From: Deltaproteobacteria bacterium
GTDB lineage: Bacteria > Myxococcota_A > UBA796 > UBA2385
Direction: 5' to 3'
DNA length: 6,246 bases
Assembly (NCBI GenBank): GCA_947462115.1
Contig: CANHON010000285.1
Coordinates: 1-6,246 of the forward strand
Numbering within the stretch: position 1 is the first letter of the stretch; each line of letters begins with the position of its first letter. This document shows, one piece after another, positions 1-6,246 of the stretch. The notes under the pieces were generated by a model. It was not told where the DNA came from. It saw only the letters and a list, made by a program, of their open reading frames with translations, and ran no database searches. The position numbers and the translations under genes are program-made.

Positions 1-1754
1 CCATGCCGGTGAACCGCGACGGCGTGCCAATTGACCCCAGCAGCTGGAACCGCCTCGACGGCTTCCCGATCCTCGGCCGCGCCATGGCCCTGCTGCCGGG
101 GGCTACCACCGAGGGCGCGGCGACCTGGGACAACCCGGCGCTCTCAATGCAGGCCGACAGCAAGACCTTGATCTTCGACGCAGAGACCGGCGAGCTACAG
201 CCGCACTACGCCGAGCTGGAGCGCTTCACCGACGATACGGCCCGTCGGGCGATGCTGCTGCACCCCGTTCGCCCCTTGCAATACGGGCGCCGTTACATTG
301 TGGTGATGCGGGGGCTCGTCGATGCGTCGGGCGCGCCCGTCTCTGCGCCCGACGGCTTCGCCACCCTGCGCGACGGAGCGGCCAGCGAGGACGTCGATCT
401 GCTGCGGCAGCGCGATCACTACGAGGACGTGATCTTCCCCGCCATCGAGGCCCAGGGCGTGCCTCGCGCCGAGCTGCAGCTCGCCTGGGACTTTGTCACC
501 GTAAGCGCCGAGCGCTCGCTGGGCCCCATGCTCCATATGCGGGATGAGAGCATCGCCGCTTTGCCGGCGTCGGGGCCTCCGTTTCGCGTGGCGCGGGTCG
601 GCGAAGGGGAGTGCGCCAGCGAGGGCGACATCGGGCGCTTGATCCGCGGCGAGATGACGGTCCCGCTCTACCTCACCCAGTGGGAAGCCGGGAACACCAG
701 CCGGCTCGTCTGGGGCGCGGACGGTCTCCCCGAGCAAAATGGCACCGTGGACGTTCCTTTCACGGTTCAGGTCCCCTGCGCTCTGCTCCGCTCCCCCGCA
801 CCCCGGCCTGCCTTGCAGTTTGGCCACGGCTTGTTCGGCGACCGCAGCCACGCCGAGTCCGGGGCGGTGGCGGAGCTCGCGTACCAGTCCGGCCAGGTCG
901 TGTTCGCGGTGGATTGGACCGGCATGAAGGACGTGGACGTCAACCCGGTCACCTTGGCCTTGGCCACGGACTCCACGCTGTTTGGGGCGCTCACCGACCG
1001 CCTCCACCAGGGGCAGCTCGAGGCGCTGCTGGCCGCCGAGCTCATCACCACTGGCCTCGCCACCGACCCCAACCTCATCGTCGATGGCGTGCCTCTCATC
1101 GATCCGAGCGAGGTCAACTTCTACGGCGTCTCGCAGGGCGGCATCCTCGGCGGCGCGCAGCTCGCCCTGTCACCGCGGGTGCGGCGCGCCATCTTCAGCG
1201 TTCCCGGATCGCCCTTCTCGATGCTGCTCAACCGGGCCTCGCCTTTCCAGCCCTTCTTTGTGATGCTGAACGCGAAGTACGACGACCCCGCCGACATCAC
1301 CGTGCTCATCGCCATGTTCCAGATGTTGTGGGATCCCGGCGAGACGGCGGGCTGGGCGCCCTTGATGACCGAGCAGGCGGTCGAGGACCTCGTGCCCGGC
1401 GCGGCGCCCTCCGTGCCCGATCGGCAGGTCTTGATCCAGCTGGCCAAGGGGGATCGCTCGGTCTCTACCCTCGGTGGGCATGTTTTCGCACGTTCGGTGG
1501 GCGCCGATCTGGTGGCGCCGGGGGTCCGCGAGGTCTATGGCCTCCCGCTCAGGGAGCCGCCCTTTGTCGGCTCGGCGGTCCAAGAGTTCGACTTTGGGTG
1601 GGAGGAGCCCGCCGAAGATGAGCAGCCCAACGCGAGCGAGGTGGGTCCTCACAACATGCCCTTCGATTCGGCCGAGGGAATCCGGCAGTTCGCGCACTTC
1701 TTGAGGACCGGCGAGGTCATCGCTGTCTGCGATGGGCCCTGCGACCCCAACTGA
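1..1754 (+). CDS. Predicted exported lipase/esterase-like alpha/beta-hydrolase, 5'-truncated by the window edge
   Basis: Likely an alpha/beta-hydrolase acting outside the cytoplasm; the substrate is unknown. An ATG lies at position 3, but the protein there opens directly in a conserved-looking segment (MPVNRDGVPIDPSSWNRLDGF) with no signal peptide, so the gene probably starts upstream and this ATG is internal. Numbering from that ATG gives 583 residues. Visible motifs in order: FGHGLFGD around 273-280, the His-Gly oxyanion-hole signature; VDWTGM, a typical strand and turn; GVSQG with the candidate nucleophile Ser377; KGD with candidate acid Asp484; and GPH with candidate His550. Together these make a complete Ser-Asp-His order. 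The chain ends in TGEVIAVCDGPCDPN, with paired cysteines 576 and 580; Cys204 and Cys259 are further upstream. Such cysteines suit disulfides in a secreted or surface protein, as in similar large hydrolases of myxobacteria. It ends TGA, 39 bp before the PRPP synthase gene. The fold call is fairly firm; substrate and export are inferred. Confidence 0.82.
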   Translation, partial: MPVNRDGVPIDPSSWNRLDGFPILGRAMALLPGATTEGAATWDNPALSMQADSKTLIFDAETGELQPHYAELERFTDDTARRAMLLHPVRPLQYGRRYIVVMRGLVDASGAPVSAPDGFATLRDGAASEDVDLLRQRDHYEDVIFPAIEAQGVPRAELQLAWDFVTVSAERSLGPMLHMRDESIAALPASGPPFRVARVGEGECASEGDIGRLIRGEMTVPLYLTQWEAGNTSRLVWGADGLPEQNGTVDVPFTVQVPCALLRSPAPRPALQFGHGLFGDRSHAESGAVAELAYQSGQVVFAVDWTGMKDVDVNPVTLALATDSTLFGALTDRLHQGQLEALLAAELITTGLATDPNLIVDGVPLIDPSEVNFYGVSQGGILGGAQLALSPRVRRAIFSVPGSPFSMLLNRASPFQPFFVMLNAKYDDPADITVLIAMFQMLWDPGETAGWAPLMTEQAVEDLVPGAAPSVPDRQVLIQLAKGDRSVSTLGGHVFARSVGADLVAPGVREVYGLPLREPPFVGSAVQEFDFGWEEPAEDEQPNASEVGPHNMPFDSAEGIRQFAHFLRTGEVIAVCDGPCDPN

Positions 1755-1793
1755 GGCCCCGCCTCCCCTTGAACCCCACGGTGATGGTGCCCC

Positions 1794-2840
1794 ATGAAGT
1801 CCCTCCGCGCGCCCCTTCAGCTCTTGACCTGCGAAGCGGCGCGCCCGCTGGCCTCGGCCGTGGCGGCGCAGCTCGGCCTCGGCTTGTCCAAGAGCAGCGA
1901 CCAGTGGTTCGCCAGCGGAGAGGGCAAGCACGTCATCGCGGAGAACGTCCGCGGGAGCGACGTCTACGTCTTTGGGGCGCCGATCGCCCCTGGCGATGAA
2001 CGCAGCGTCTATGACCGCTTTATCATGACCTTACACGCCGTTGAGGCCGCGACCCAGTCGGACGCCGAGTGGGTCACGGCGGTGCTGCCCTACTACCCAG
2101 GCGCGCGCCAAGACAAGCGCAAGGGCCGAACGCGCGAGGCCATCTCTGCCGGCCTGTTCGCGCGCATGCTGCAGGAGGCCGGCGCCCGCCGGGTGGTCAC
2201 GGTCGATATTCACAACGAGGCCATCGCGGGCATGTTTGACCCGACCCGCTGCCGACTCGAGAACGTCGAGCTTTGCCACCGCTTCGCGCGGCACCTGCGC
2301 TGGCGGGGGCTCGCCGGCGGCACGGTGGCGGCGCCGGACGTGGGCGGCTTGGAGCGGGCTCGGCACTTCGCCGCGGAGCTCTCCGCTGATCTCGTGGCGA
2401 TCTCCAAGGAGCGCGACTACTCGCAGGCCAACACCGTGCAGCGCGCCACGCTCATCGGCGAGGTGGAGGGCCGCGACGTGCTGCTGGTGGACGACATCAT
2501 CGACACCGCGGGCTCCGTCGTGGCCGCGGTCTCGGCGCTGAGGGAGCGCGGCGCGCTGAACATCACCGTCGCCTGCTCCCACGCGCTCATGTCACCGCCG
2601 GCCTGGGAGCGGCTCGGGGCCCTCCACGCGCGCTCGGTGGCCGAGGGCTGGCGCTTCCGCGTGGTCGGCAGCACCTCGGTGGTCCATCCCAACCCGCCCG
2701 ACTGGTTCGGCGCCTTCGACATCGCCCCGCTGCTCGCTGAAGTCATCAACAGCATCAACGGGCGGGGCAGCGTCACGGGCGCGCAGGAGGCGGACGAGGC
2801 GCTCAGCGGTGGGGGCGACCCCCACAGCGGCTGCGCTTAG
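1794..2840 (+). CDS. prs: Ribose-phosphate pyrophosphokinase (PRPP synthase), divergent
   Basis: Predicted to transfer pyrophosphate from ATP to ribose 5-phosphate, giving PRPP for purine, pyrimidine, NAD, His and Trp synthesis in the cytoplasm. The 348-residue product has the family landmarks: an N-terminal FASGE segment (39-43) followed by ENVRGSDVYVF; ARQDKRK (104-110), the ATP-binding stretch; VDIHNEAIAGMFD with metal-binding His140; PDVGG; a catalytic-loop SKER with Lys205 and Arg207; and the PRPP-binding VDDIIDTAGS (232-241). The end LLAEVINSINGRGSVT matches the family C-terminus; about 25 further residues form a Gly-rich tail, so it exceeds the usual ~315. The ATG at 1794 is the first possible start after an in-frame TGA at 1782 and gives a normal N-terminus; no clear Shine-Dalgarno precedes it. 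Oddities: Ser41 replaces the Asp of the usual F-S-D-G-E adenine-contact motif, and the region after VYVF (GAPIAPGDERSVYDRF) differs from the usual N-D-N-L-M-E-L. It may be a specialised paralogue. Family call strong; housekeeping role uncertain. Confidence 0.88.
   Translation: MKSLRAPLQLLTCEAARPLASAVAAQLGLGLSKSSDQWFASGEGKHVIAENVRGSDVYVFGAPIAPGDERSVYDRFIMTLHAVEAATQSDAEWVTAVLPYYPGARQDKRKGRTREAISAGLFARMLQEAGARRVVTVDIHNEAIAGMFDPTRCRLENVELCHRFARHLRWRGLAGGTVAAPDVGGLERARHFAAELSADLVAISKERDYSQANTVQRATLIGEVEGRDVLLVDDIIDTAGSVVAAVSALRERGALNITVACSHALMSPPAWERLGALHARSVAEGWRFRVVGSTSVVHPNPPDWFGAFDIAPLLAEVINSINGRGSVTGAQEADEALSGGGDPHSGCA
2809..2825. terminator. Perfect GC hairpin at convergent gene junction, possible bidirectional terminator
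   Basis: GTGGGGG (2809-2815), loop CGA, CCCCCAC (2819-2825) form a perfect 7-bp stem with a 3-nt loop. It lies inside the last codons of the PRPP synthase gene, 12 nt before its stop, and 11 nt beyond the stop of the opposing phosphatase gene. There is no T-run on either side, so it is not a classical intrinsic terminator. A role in stopping or pausing transcription from both directions is inferred from position only. It may instead just reflect Gly and Pro codons in a GC-rich gene. Confidence 0.35.
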
Positions 2841-3598
2841 GTTGCGCTCACGCCGACAACAACGACAGTGACGTTGTCCTCGGTGCCGTGCTCGATCGCC
2901 TTCTGCACCAAGACCTCCGCGAGATCGTCGAGGGGGGTCGAGGCGATGATGCGCTCGAGGTGGTCGTCGTCGAGCGGATCGGTGAGCCCGTCGCTGCACA
3001 GCAAGAAGATGTCGTTGGGCCGGACCGCTTGGGCGAGCGTGTCGGGCTCGACGGGGCCGTGGTAGCCCACCGACTGCGTCAGGATGTTCTTGTGGGGCAC
3101 GATCCGGGCGAGCTCCGGGGTGAGCCGGCCGGCGTCGATCTCCTGCTGCACGACGGTGTGATCGCGGGTGAGGCGCTCGATCCGGCCGTCGCGGAACAGG
3201 TAGGCCCGGCTGTCGCCGACGTGGCCGAGGTAGGCCTGGCCGCCCTCGATCAGCAGCACCACCAAGGTCGTGCCCATGCCGCTGTGGACCGGGTTGGCCA
3301 AGGACTCCCGCCGGATCCGCTGGCTGGCCTGGTTCATGGTGTACCGGATGCGCTCGCGCACCCGCTCCACGTCGGAGCCGGCCGCCACGGAGAGGCGGGT
3401 CTCGTCGGGGTCGTCCTCCTCCAGCAGCAGGTCGACCACCGTGCTGACCGCGATCTCGGAGGCGACCTCTCCGCTGGCGTGGCCGCCCATGCCGTCGGCG
3501 ACGACGAAAAGACCCTGATCGACGTCAACGTGGAAGTTGTCTTCGTTGTTTTCGCGGACCGGACCGGGGTCGGTGCGGGCGGAGGCTTCGAGTCGCAT
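2837..3598 (-). CDS. PP2C-family (PPM) Ser/Thr protein phosphatase, PstP/Stp type
   Basis: Metal-dependent cytoplasmic phosphatase expected to remove phosphate from Ser/Thr residues, opposing Hanks-type kinases. The 253-residue protein is a single catalytic domain with no membrane segment or extra domain, the usual length for stand-alone bacterial PP2C enzymes. Motifs in order: RENNEDNF (15-22) with Asp20; VVADGMGGHASGE (32-44) with metal ligand Asp35; SGMGTTLVV (106-114); GHVGDSRAY (125-133) with Asp129; TRDHT (144-148); ILTQSVG (172-178); LLCSDGLTD (199-207) with Asp203; and GTEDNVTVVVV (238-248) with Asp241. All acidic metal ligands expected for the family are present, so it should be active. 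The ATG at 3598 is preceded by GGAG with a 4-nt spacer and gives a natural N-terminus. The reading frame stays open far upstream, but that part is antisense to the kinase gene and has no protein character. It is divergent from the kinase, the likely functional partner, and its stop overlaps that of the PRPP synthase gene by 4 bp. Confidence 0.95.
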   Translation of the reverse strand: MRLEASARTDPGPVRENNEDNFHVDVDQGLFVVADGMGGHASGEVASEIAVSTVVDLLLEEDDPDETRLSVAAGSDVERVRERIRYTMNQASQRIRRESLANPVHSGMGTTLVVLLIEGGQAYLGHVGDSRAYLFRDGRIERLTRDHTVVQQEIDAGRLTPELARIVPHKNILTQSVGYHGPVEPDTLAQAVRPNDIFLLCSDGLTDPLDDDHLERIIASTPLDDLAEVLVQKAIEHGTEDNVTVVVVGVSAT

Positions 3599-3602
3599 GG
3601 CG

Positions 3603-3606
3603 CTCC
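3603..3606 (-). promoter_or_regulatory. Shine-Dalgarno site of the phosphatase gene
   Basis: The minus strand reads CTGGAGCGCC immediately before the ATG at 3598, giving a GGAG core with a 4-nt spacer, slightly short but workable. It is the best ribosome-binding match among the three gene starts in this window and fixes the phosphatase start despite the long open frame upstream. Confidence 0.5.
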
Positions 3607-3628
3607 AGGGGGGACCCGCGCGATGCCG

Positions 3629-3871
3629 GGCGGCGCGCTCCGTCGCTCGAGGTGAGCAGGGGGGGCGTCGCTCTGCCGGGGTGGACGTGCGCGGAATTGA
3701 AGGGGTGTTCGTTCGGTCGAGCGCTGTCGCGTAGCCGATTGGGTAGACTCTGGGGAGTCCGACCAACGCCGACTTCGCGGCCGAGGCGCGGTGCCCGGTG
3801 GATGGACTATAGATCAGCGGATCGGGCGGCGCGGACTGCGGGCCCCCGAGACCCCGGCGGCGGCGCGCTCC
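3629..3871 (+). repeat. 13-bp direct repeat GGCGGCGCGCTCC near both ends of the intergenic region
   Basis: GGCGGCGCGCTCC occurs at 3629-3641 and again at 3859-3871, with a 9-bp partial copy GGCGGCGCG at 3825-3833. One full copy lies about 30 bp upstream of the phosphatase start and the other ends 18 bp before the kinase start. The copies are direct rather than inverted, so they face the two genes differently. GGCGGCGCGC also occurs inside the hydrolase gene, so this may only reflect base composition. Confidence 0.25.
3746..3759. repeat. Short inverted repeat GACTC-N4-GAGTC, possible operator
   Basis: GACTC (3746-3750), spacer TGGG, GAGTC (3755-3759) is a perfect but short palindrome near the middle of the divergent intergenic region. 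Its position would suit a regulator site shared by the phosphatase and kinase promoters. At 5 bp per arm, chance occurrence is quite possible. Confidence 0.2.
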
Positions 3872-3889
3872 CTCCTGTCCTTGGCGATC

Positions 3890-6246
3890 ATGAACCTCCT
3901 CCCAGAACCTGGCACGATCATCGGAAACTACCGGGTGATCGGCGAGATCGGCCGCGGGGGCATGGCCTCGGTGCTGTCGGTGATCCACCTGCCGACGGGC
4001 GGGGAGCGCGCGCTGAAGCTCATGCTTCCGGGCCCGCTGCAAGGCGAGTCGGTTCAGCGGTTCCAGCGAGAATTTCGTACGCTGAGCCGGCTCGATCACC
4101 CGGGCATCTTGCGCGTCTTCGATCAAGGGGTCTTCGACGGGCGGCCCTACCTCGTGATGGAGCTGCTCAGCGGCACCGAGCTCAGCCAGGTGGTCGAGGA
4201 GTGGCGGGGCCTCGCGCCGATGGAGCGCTTTCGCCGCGCTCGCAAGGTGTTGATCGCGCTGGCAAGAGCCCTGGAGTACGTCCACGACCTCGGCCTCGTG
4301 CACCGCGACGTCACGCCATCGAACATCATGGTGCTTCCGGATGGCACCGTAAAGTTGATGGACTTCGGCATCGTAAAGCTGCCCGGCGGCGACATGACCC
4401 ACGCCGGCGAGGTGGTCGGCACGGTCGCCTACATCGCGCCGGAGCAGGCGATGGACGGGCCGATCGACAACCGGGCCGACCTCTACTCGCTCGGGGTGGT
4501 CTTCTACCTGATGCTCACCGGGCGGCGGCCGTTCAACGCGCGAAACGCCGCCGGCTACCTGGATAAACACCTGCATCGGGCCGCGCGGCCCCCACGGGAG
4601 CTGGTGCCGACCATCCCCGAGCTGGCCGACGAGGTCTGCATGCGGCTGTTGGCGAAGAACCCGGCCGATCGCTTCGCCAGCGCCACCCACCTGCTCCACG
4701 TGCTGCACGCCAGCCCCGCCCTCGTGGCCTCGCCCCAGTCCCGCGATTGGGTGCCAGAGCTGGTGGGCCGGGCGGCCGAGCTGGCCCAGCTCCGCGCGGC
4801 GATCGGTCGGCTGGGCGCGGACGATGGCCACCGGCGCGGCGGCTTGCTGCTGCTGGAGGGCGCGGACGGCATGGGGCGGAACCGGCTCGCCTCGGAGGGC
4901 GCGCAGCTCGCCCGGCGGGAGGGCATCGCCGTCTCCCGCAGCCGCGGACAAAACCCGCACCAGCGCGCATTTGAGATGTTCCGCCCCCTGGTGGAGGAGC
5001 TCGTCGCCAGCAGCGGGCTGCCCGCACCTCCGGCCTTGGCGGCGACTTTTGGCGACGCGGGGGCCGATCGGGTGGAGCGCTACGCGGTGATGAAGGCGGT
5101 GGGCGAGCTGCTCCCCCGCTCCACGCCGCGCATCCTGTTGATGCACGAGGCGAGCCGCTCGGATCGGCCCAGCCTGGACCTCGTCGAGTACCTGGTGCGC
5201 AACGTCGTGGGCGTTGAGAATCGCCCGCTGCTCATCATCCTCATCCGTCCTACCCTCGAGGAGGGCCTCGATGACCCCCTGCGGGAGGTGCTGGCCGGCG
5301 CCCGAACCGGGGTGCCCGCCGAACGCCTGCTGCTGGATCGGCTGACGCCCTCCGCGGTGGAGGAGCTGGTGCTCACCCTCGTGGCCGACGGCGCCGCGGC
5401 CCGGCTGCTCGCCCACCGCCTGCACCGGGAGGGGGACGGCAACCCGTTCTACATCCGGGAGATGCTGCGGGCGCTGTTCGACGACGGCCGGCTGCGGCCG
5501 GGCGTGGCGGGCGGTCGGGGCGCGGTGGGCTTGGAGCTCGGGCAGGTGGAGACCACCCGGCTGCCGGTCCCGGGCTCTTTGCGCGAGATCATCCGGGCGC
5601 GCATGGCGGGCGTCGGCGCGGAGGCCCTGGAGGTGGCGCGGGTGGCCTCCGCCGCCCAGGCCGAGCTCGACACGGCGGTGGTGGCCGAGGTCACCGGTTT
5701 TGACGAAGACACCCTGATCCGCGCCATTGACGAGGGCGTGCGGGCGCGCCTGCTCTCCACCCGACGCACCGACGGGGTGGAGCGGGTGGCCGTGCAGCGC
5801 AACCGCGTCCGCGACGTGGTCGTGGAGGACACCGATCCCGCGGCTTGGCGGGCGCTGCACTGCGCGCTCGGGCGGGTGTTGGAGCTGCGCCACCGCCGCA
5901 ACCCCGGGGCGGTCGTCGAGACGCTCGCCACCCATTTTGAGCAGGGGGATCTGCCGTCCAAGGCCTACCCCTACCTGCTCCAAGCGGCGCAAAAGCTCTC
6001 GCAGCGCACCTTCTTGCGGGAGGCCATGGACAACCTCGACCGGGCCAAGCGCCTCGAGCCGGCGGCCCGGGCCTTCATCCCCATTCAAGAGGCCGATCAA
6101 CGGCTGGTGGACCTGCACCTCGCCCGCGCCCAGGCCCACAAGGACCTCGGCAACCTCGACCTCGCGGAGCAGGAGACGGTGGCGGCGGACGCGCTGGCGG
6201 TGGTGCTTCAGCAGCCGCGCCTGCTGGCCCGAACCGCGACGATGCG
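3890..6246 (+). CDS. Hanks-type Ser/Thr protein kinase fused to a degenerate AAA/TPR-like signalling module, 3'-truncated
   Basis: Cytoplasmic signalling kinase; its targets are unknown. The window shows 785 codons with no stop before the edge. Kinase domain, about residues 14-275: Gly-loop GRGGMASV (21-28), ALK with Lys43, alpha-C Glu61, catalytic HRDVTPSN (138-145) with Asp140, DFG (158-160), APE (183-185), DLYSLG, and Arg261 near the end. All core catalytic residues are present; Thr142 replaces the usual Lys of HRDxKPxN. From LVGR (291-294) an ORC/AAA-type NTPase-like domain follows, with RPLLIILIRP and a GNPFYIREML signature (517-526). However, Walker A reads GADGMGRN (324-331), with Arg-Asn for Lys-Thr/Ser, and the Walker B position reads ILLMHE (415-420) rather than ending in Asp-Asp. 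A winged-helix-like part (about 562-650) and a TPR-like helical region (about 690-785) come next. There is no membrane segment. The architecture resembles PknK-type kinases. ATG 3890 lacks a clear Shine-Dalgarno but gives a normal N-terminus; TTG 3881 is an alternative. It is divergent from the phosphatase gene. Confidence 0.93.
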   Translation, partial: MNLLPEPGTIIGNYRVIGEIGRGGMASVLSVIHLPTGGERALKLMLPGPLQGESVQRFQREFRTLSRLDHPGILRVFDQGVFDGRPYLVMELLSGTELSQVVEEWRGLAPMERFRRARKVLIALARALEYVHDLGLVHRDVTPSNIMVLPDGTVKLMDFGIVKLPGGDMTHAGEVVGTVAYIAPEQAMDGPIDNRADLYSLGVVFYLMLTGRRPFNARNAAGYLDKHLHRAARPPRELVPTIPELADEVCMRLLAKNPADRFASATHLLHVLHASPALVASPQSRDWVPELVGRAAELAQLRAAIGRLGADDGHRRGGLLLLEGADGMGRNRLASEGAQLARREGIAVSRSRGQNPHQRAFEMFRPLVEELVASSGLPAPPALAATFGDAGADRVERYAVMKAVGELLPRSTPRILLMHEASRSDRPSLDLVEYLVRNVVGVENRPLLIILIRPTLEEGLDDPLREVLAGARTGVPAERLLLDRLTPSAVEELVLTLVADGAAARLLAHRLHREGDGNPFYIREMLRALFDDGRLRPGVAGGRGAVGLELGQVETTRLPVPGSLREIIRARMAGVGAEALEVARVASAAQAELDTAVVAEVTGFDEDTLIRAIDEGVRARLLSTRRTDGVERVAVQRNRVRDVVVEDTDPAAWRALHCALGRVLELRHRRNPGAVVETLATHFEQGDLPSKAYPYLLQAAQKLSQRTFLREAMDNLDRAKRLEPAARAFIPIQEADQRLVDLHLARAQAHKDLGNLDLAEQETVAADALAVVLQQPRLLARTATM

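Larger units (their letters stand above)
3599..3889. other. Divergent intergenic region between phosphatase and kinase genes
   Basis: These 291 bp hold no convincing gene and should contain the promoters for both divergent genes. The middle part (about 3690-3820) is less GC-rich than its surroundings, as expected for promoter DNA. A TATAGA hexamer at 3808-3813 resembles a -10 box, but no matching -35 box lies about 17 bp upstream, and no good sigma-70 or -24/-12 sigma-54 pair was found on either strand. The region also carries a short inverted repeat (3746-3759) and a 13-bp direct repeat (3629-3641 and 3859-3871). Open frames crossing it give Arg/Pro-rich translations and look like shadows. 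That it drives both genes is inferred from orientation. Confidence 0.6.

Noticed and set aside
195..1007. Minus-strand frames of up to about 270 codons opposite the hydrolase and PRPP synthase genes
   Set aside because: Low-information translations typical of antisense frames in high-GC genes, with no recognisable domain.
611..1621. Plus-strand 336-codon frame within the hydrolase gene
   Set aside because: Extremely Arg-rich shadow frame of the hydrolase; no motif, while the overlapping frame carries the full Ser-Asp-His set.
1755..1793. Terminator or promoter between the hydrolase and PRPP synthase genes
   Set aside because: The 39-bp gap has no stable inverted repeat, T-run or recognisable promoter, so cotranscription is possible but not shown.
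2888..3655. Plus-strand 255-codon frame opposite the phosphatase gene
   Set aside because: Antisense shadow; the minus strand encodes a complete PP2C domain with all metal ligands.
3806..3813. ACTATAGA as a -10 promoter element
   Set aside because: No -35-like hexamer at suitable spacing on either strand; kept only as a remark on the intergenic region.
3652..4566. Plus-strand 304-codon frame crossing the intergenic region into the kinase
   Set aside because: Arg/Pro/Ala-rich translation, overlaps the kinase domain in another frame, and the kinase frame from 3890 carries every Hanks motif.
3599..6139. Open minus-strand frame extending the phosphatase upstream to about 1100 codons
   Set aside because: It is antisense to the kinase gene, is rich in Arg, Gly, Pro, His and Gln without motifs, and arises because strong third-position GC in the kinase removes stops on the opposite strand. 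The phosphatase has its own Shine-Dalgarno and ATG at 3598.

Overview
The window is a high-GC segment (G or C dominates nearly every third codon position) with four protein-coding genes and one real intergenic region. The gene types point to a deltaproteobacterial or myxobacterial (Myxococcota-like) genome: a secreted alpha/beta-hydrolase with a C-terminal Cys-x-x-x-Cys end, a Hanks-type Ser/Thr kinase fused to an AAA/TPR-type signalling module, and a stand-alone PP2C phosphatase. This placement is inferred from gene content and composition; no rRNA or other marker is present.

Layout. Positions 1-1754 (+) hold the 3' part of a predicted exported lipase/esterase-like alpha/beta-hydrolase whose 5' end lies outside the window. 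After 39 bp comes a divergent ribose-phosphate pyrophosphokinase (PRPP synthase, 1794-2840, +), which could be cotranscribed with it. Its stop codon overlaps by 4 bp the stop codon of a convergent PP2C-family protein phosphatase (2837-3598, -). A 17-nt perfect hairpin sits in the last codons of the PRPP synthase gene. A 291-bp intergenic region (3599-3889) separates the phosphatase from a divergently transcribed large Ser/Thr kinase (3890 to the right edge, +), which runs off the window after 785 codons.

How they fit together. The divergent phosphatase and kinase form a plausible reversible-phosphorylation pair: the kinase would phosphorylate Ser/Thr residues on itself and on unknown targets, and the Mn/Mg-dependent phosphatase would reverse this. 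The kinase carries a C-terminal NTPase-like domain followed by a winged-helix/TPR-like region, as in PknK/MalT-like signalling proteins. Both nucleotide-binding motifs of that domain are degraded (Arg-Asn in place of Lys-Thr/Ser in Walker A, His-Glu in place of Asp-Asp in Walker B), so it is probably a non-hydrolysing scaffold or sensor. The hydrolase and the PRPP synthase have no obvious functional tie to the kinase/phosphatase pair.

No RNA gene, mobile element, CRISPR array or clear new defence-type system is visible. The most unusual features are the pseudo-ATPase domain of the kinase, the divergent active-site region of the PRPP synthase, and the tight convergent junction with its embedded hairpin.
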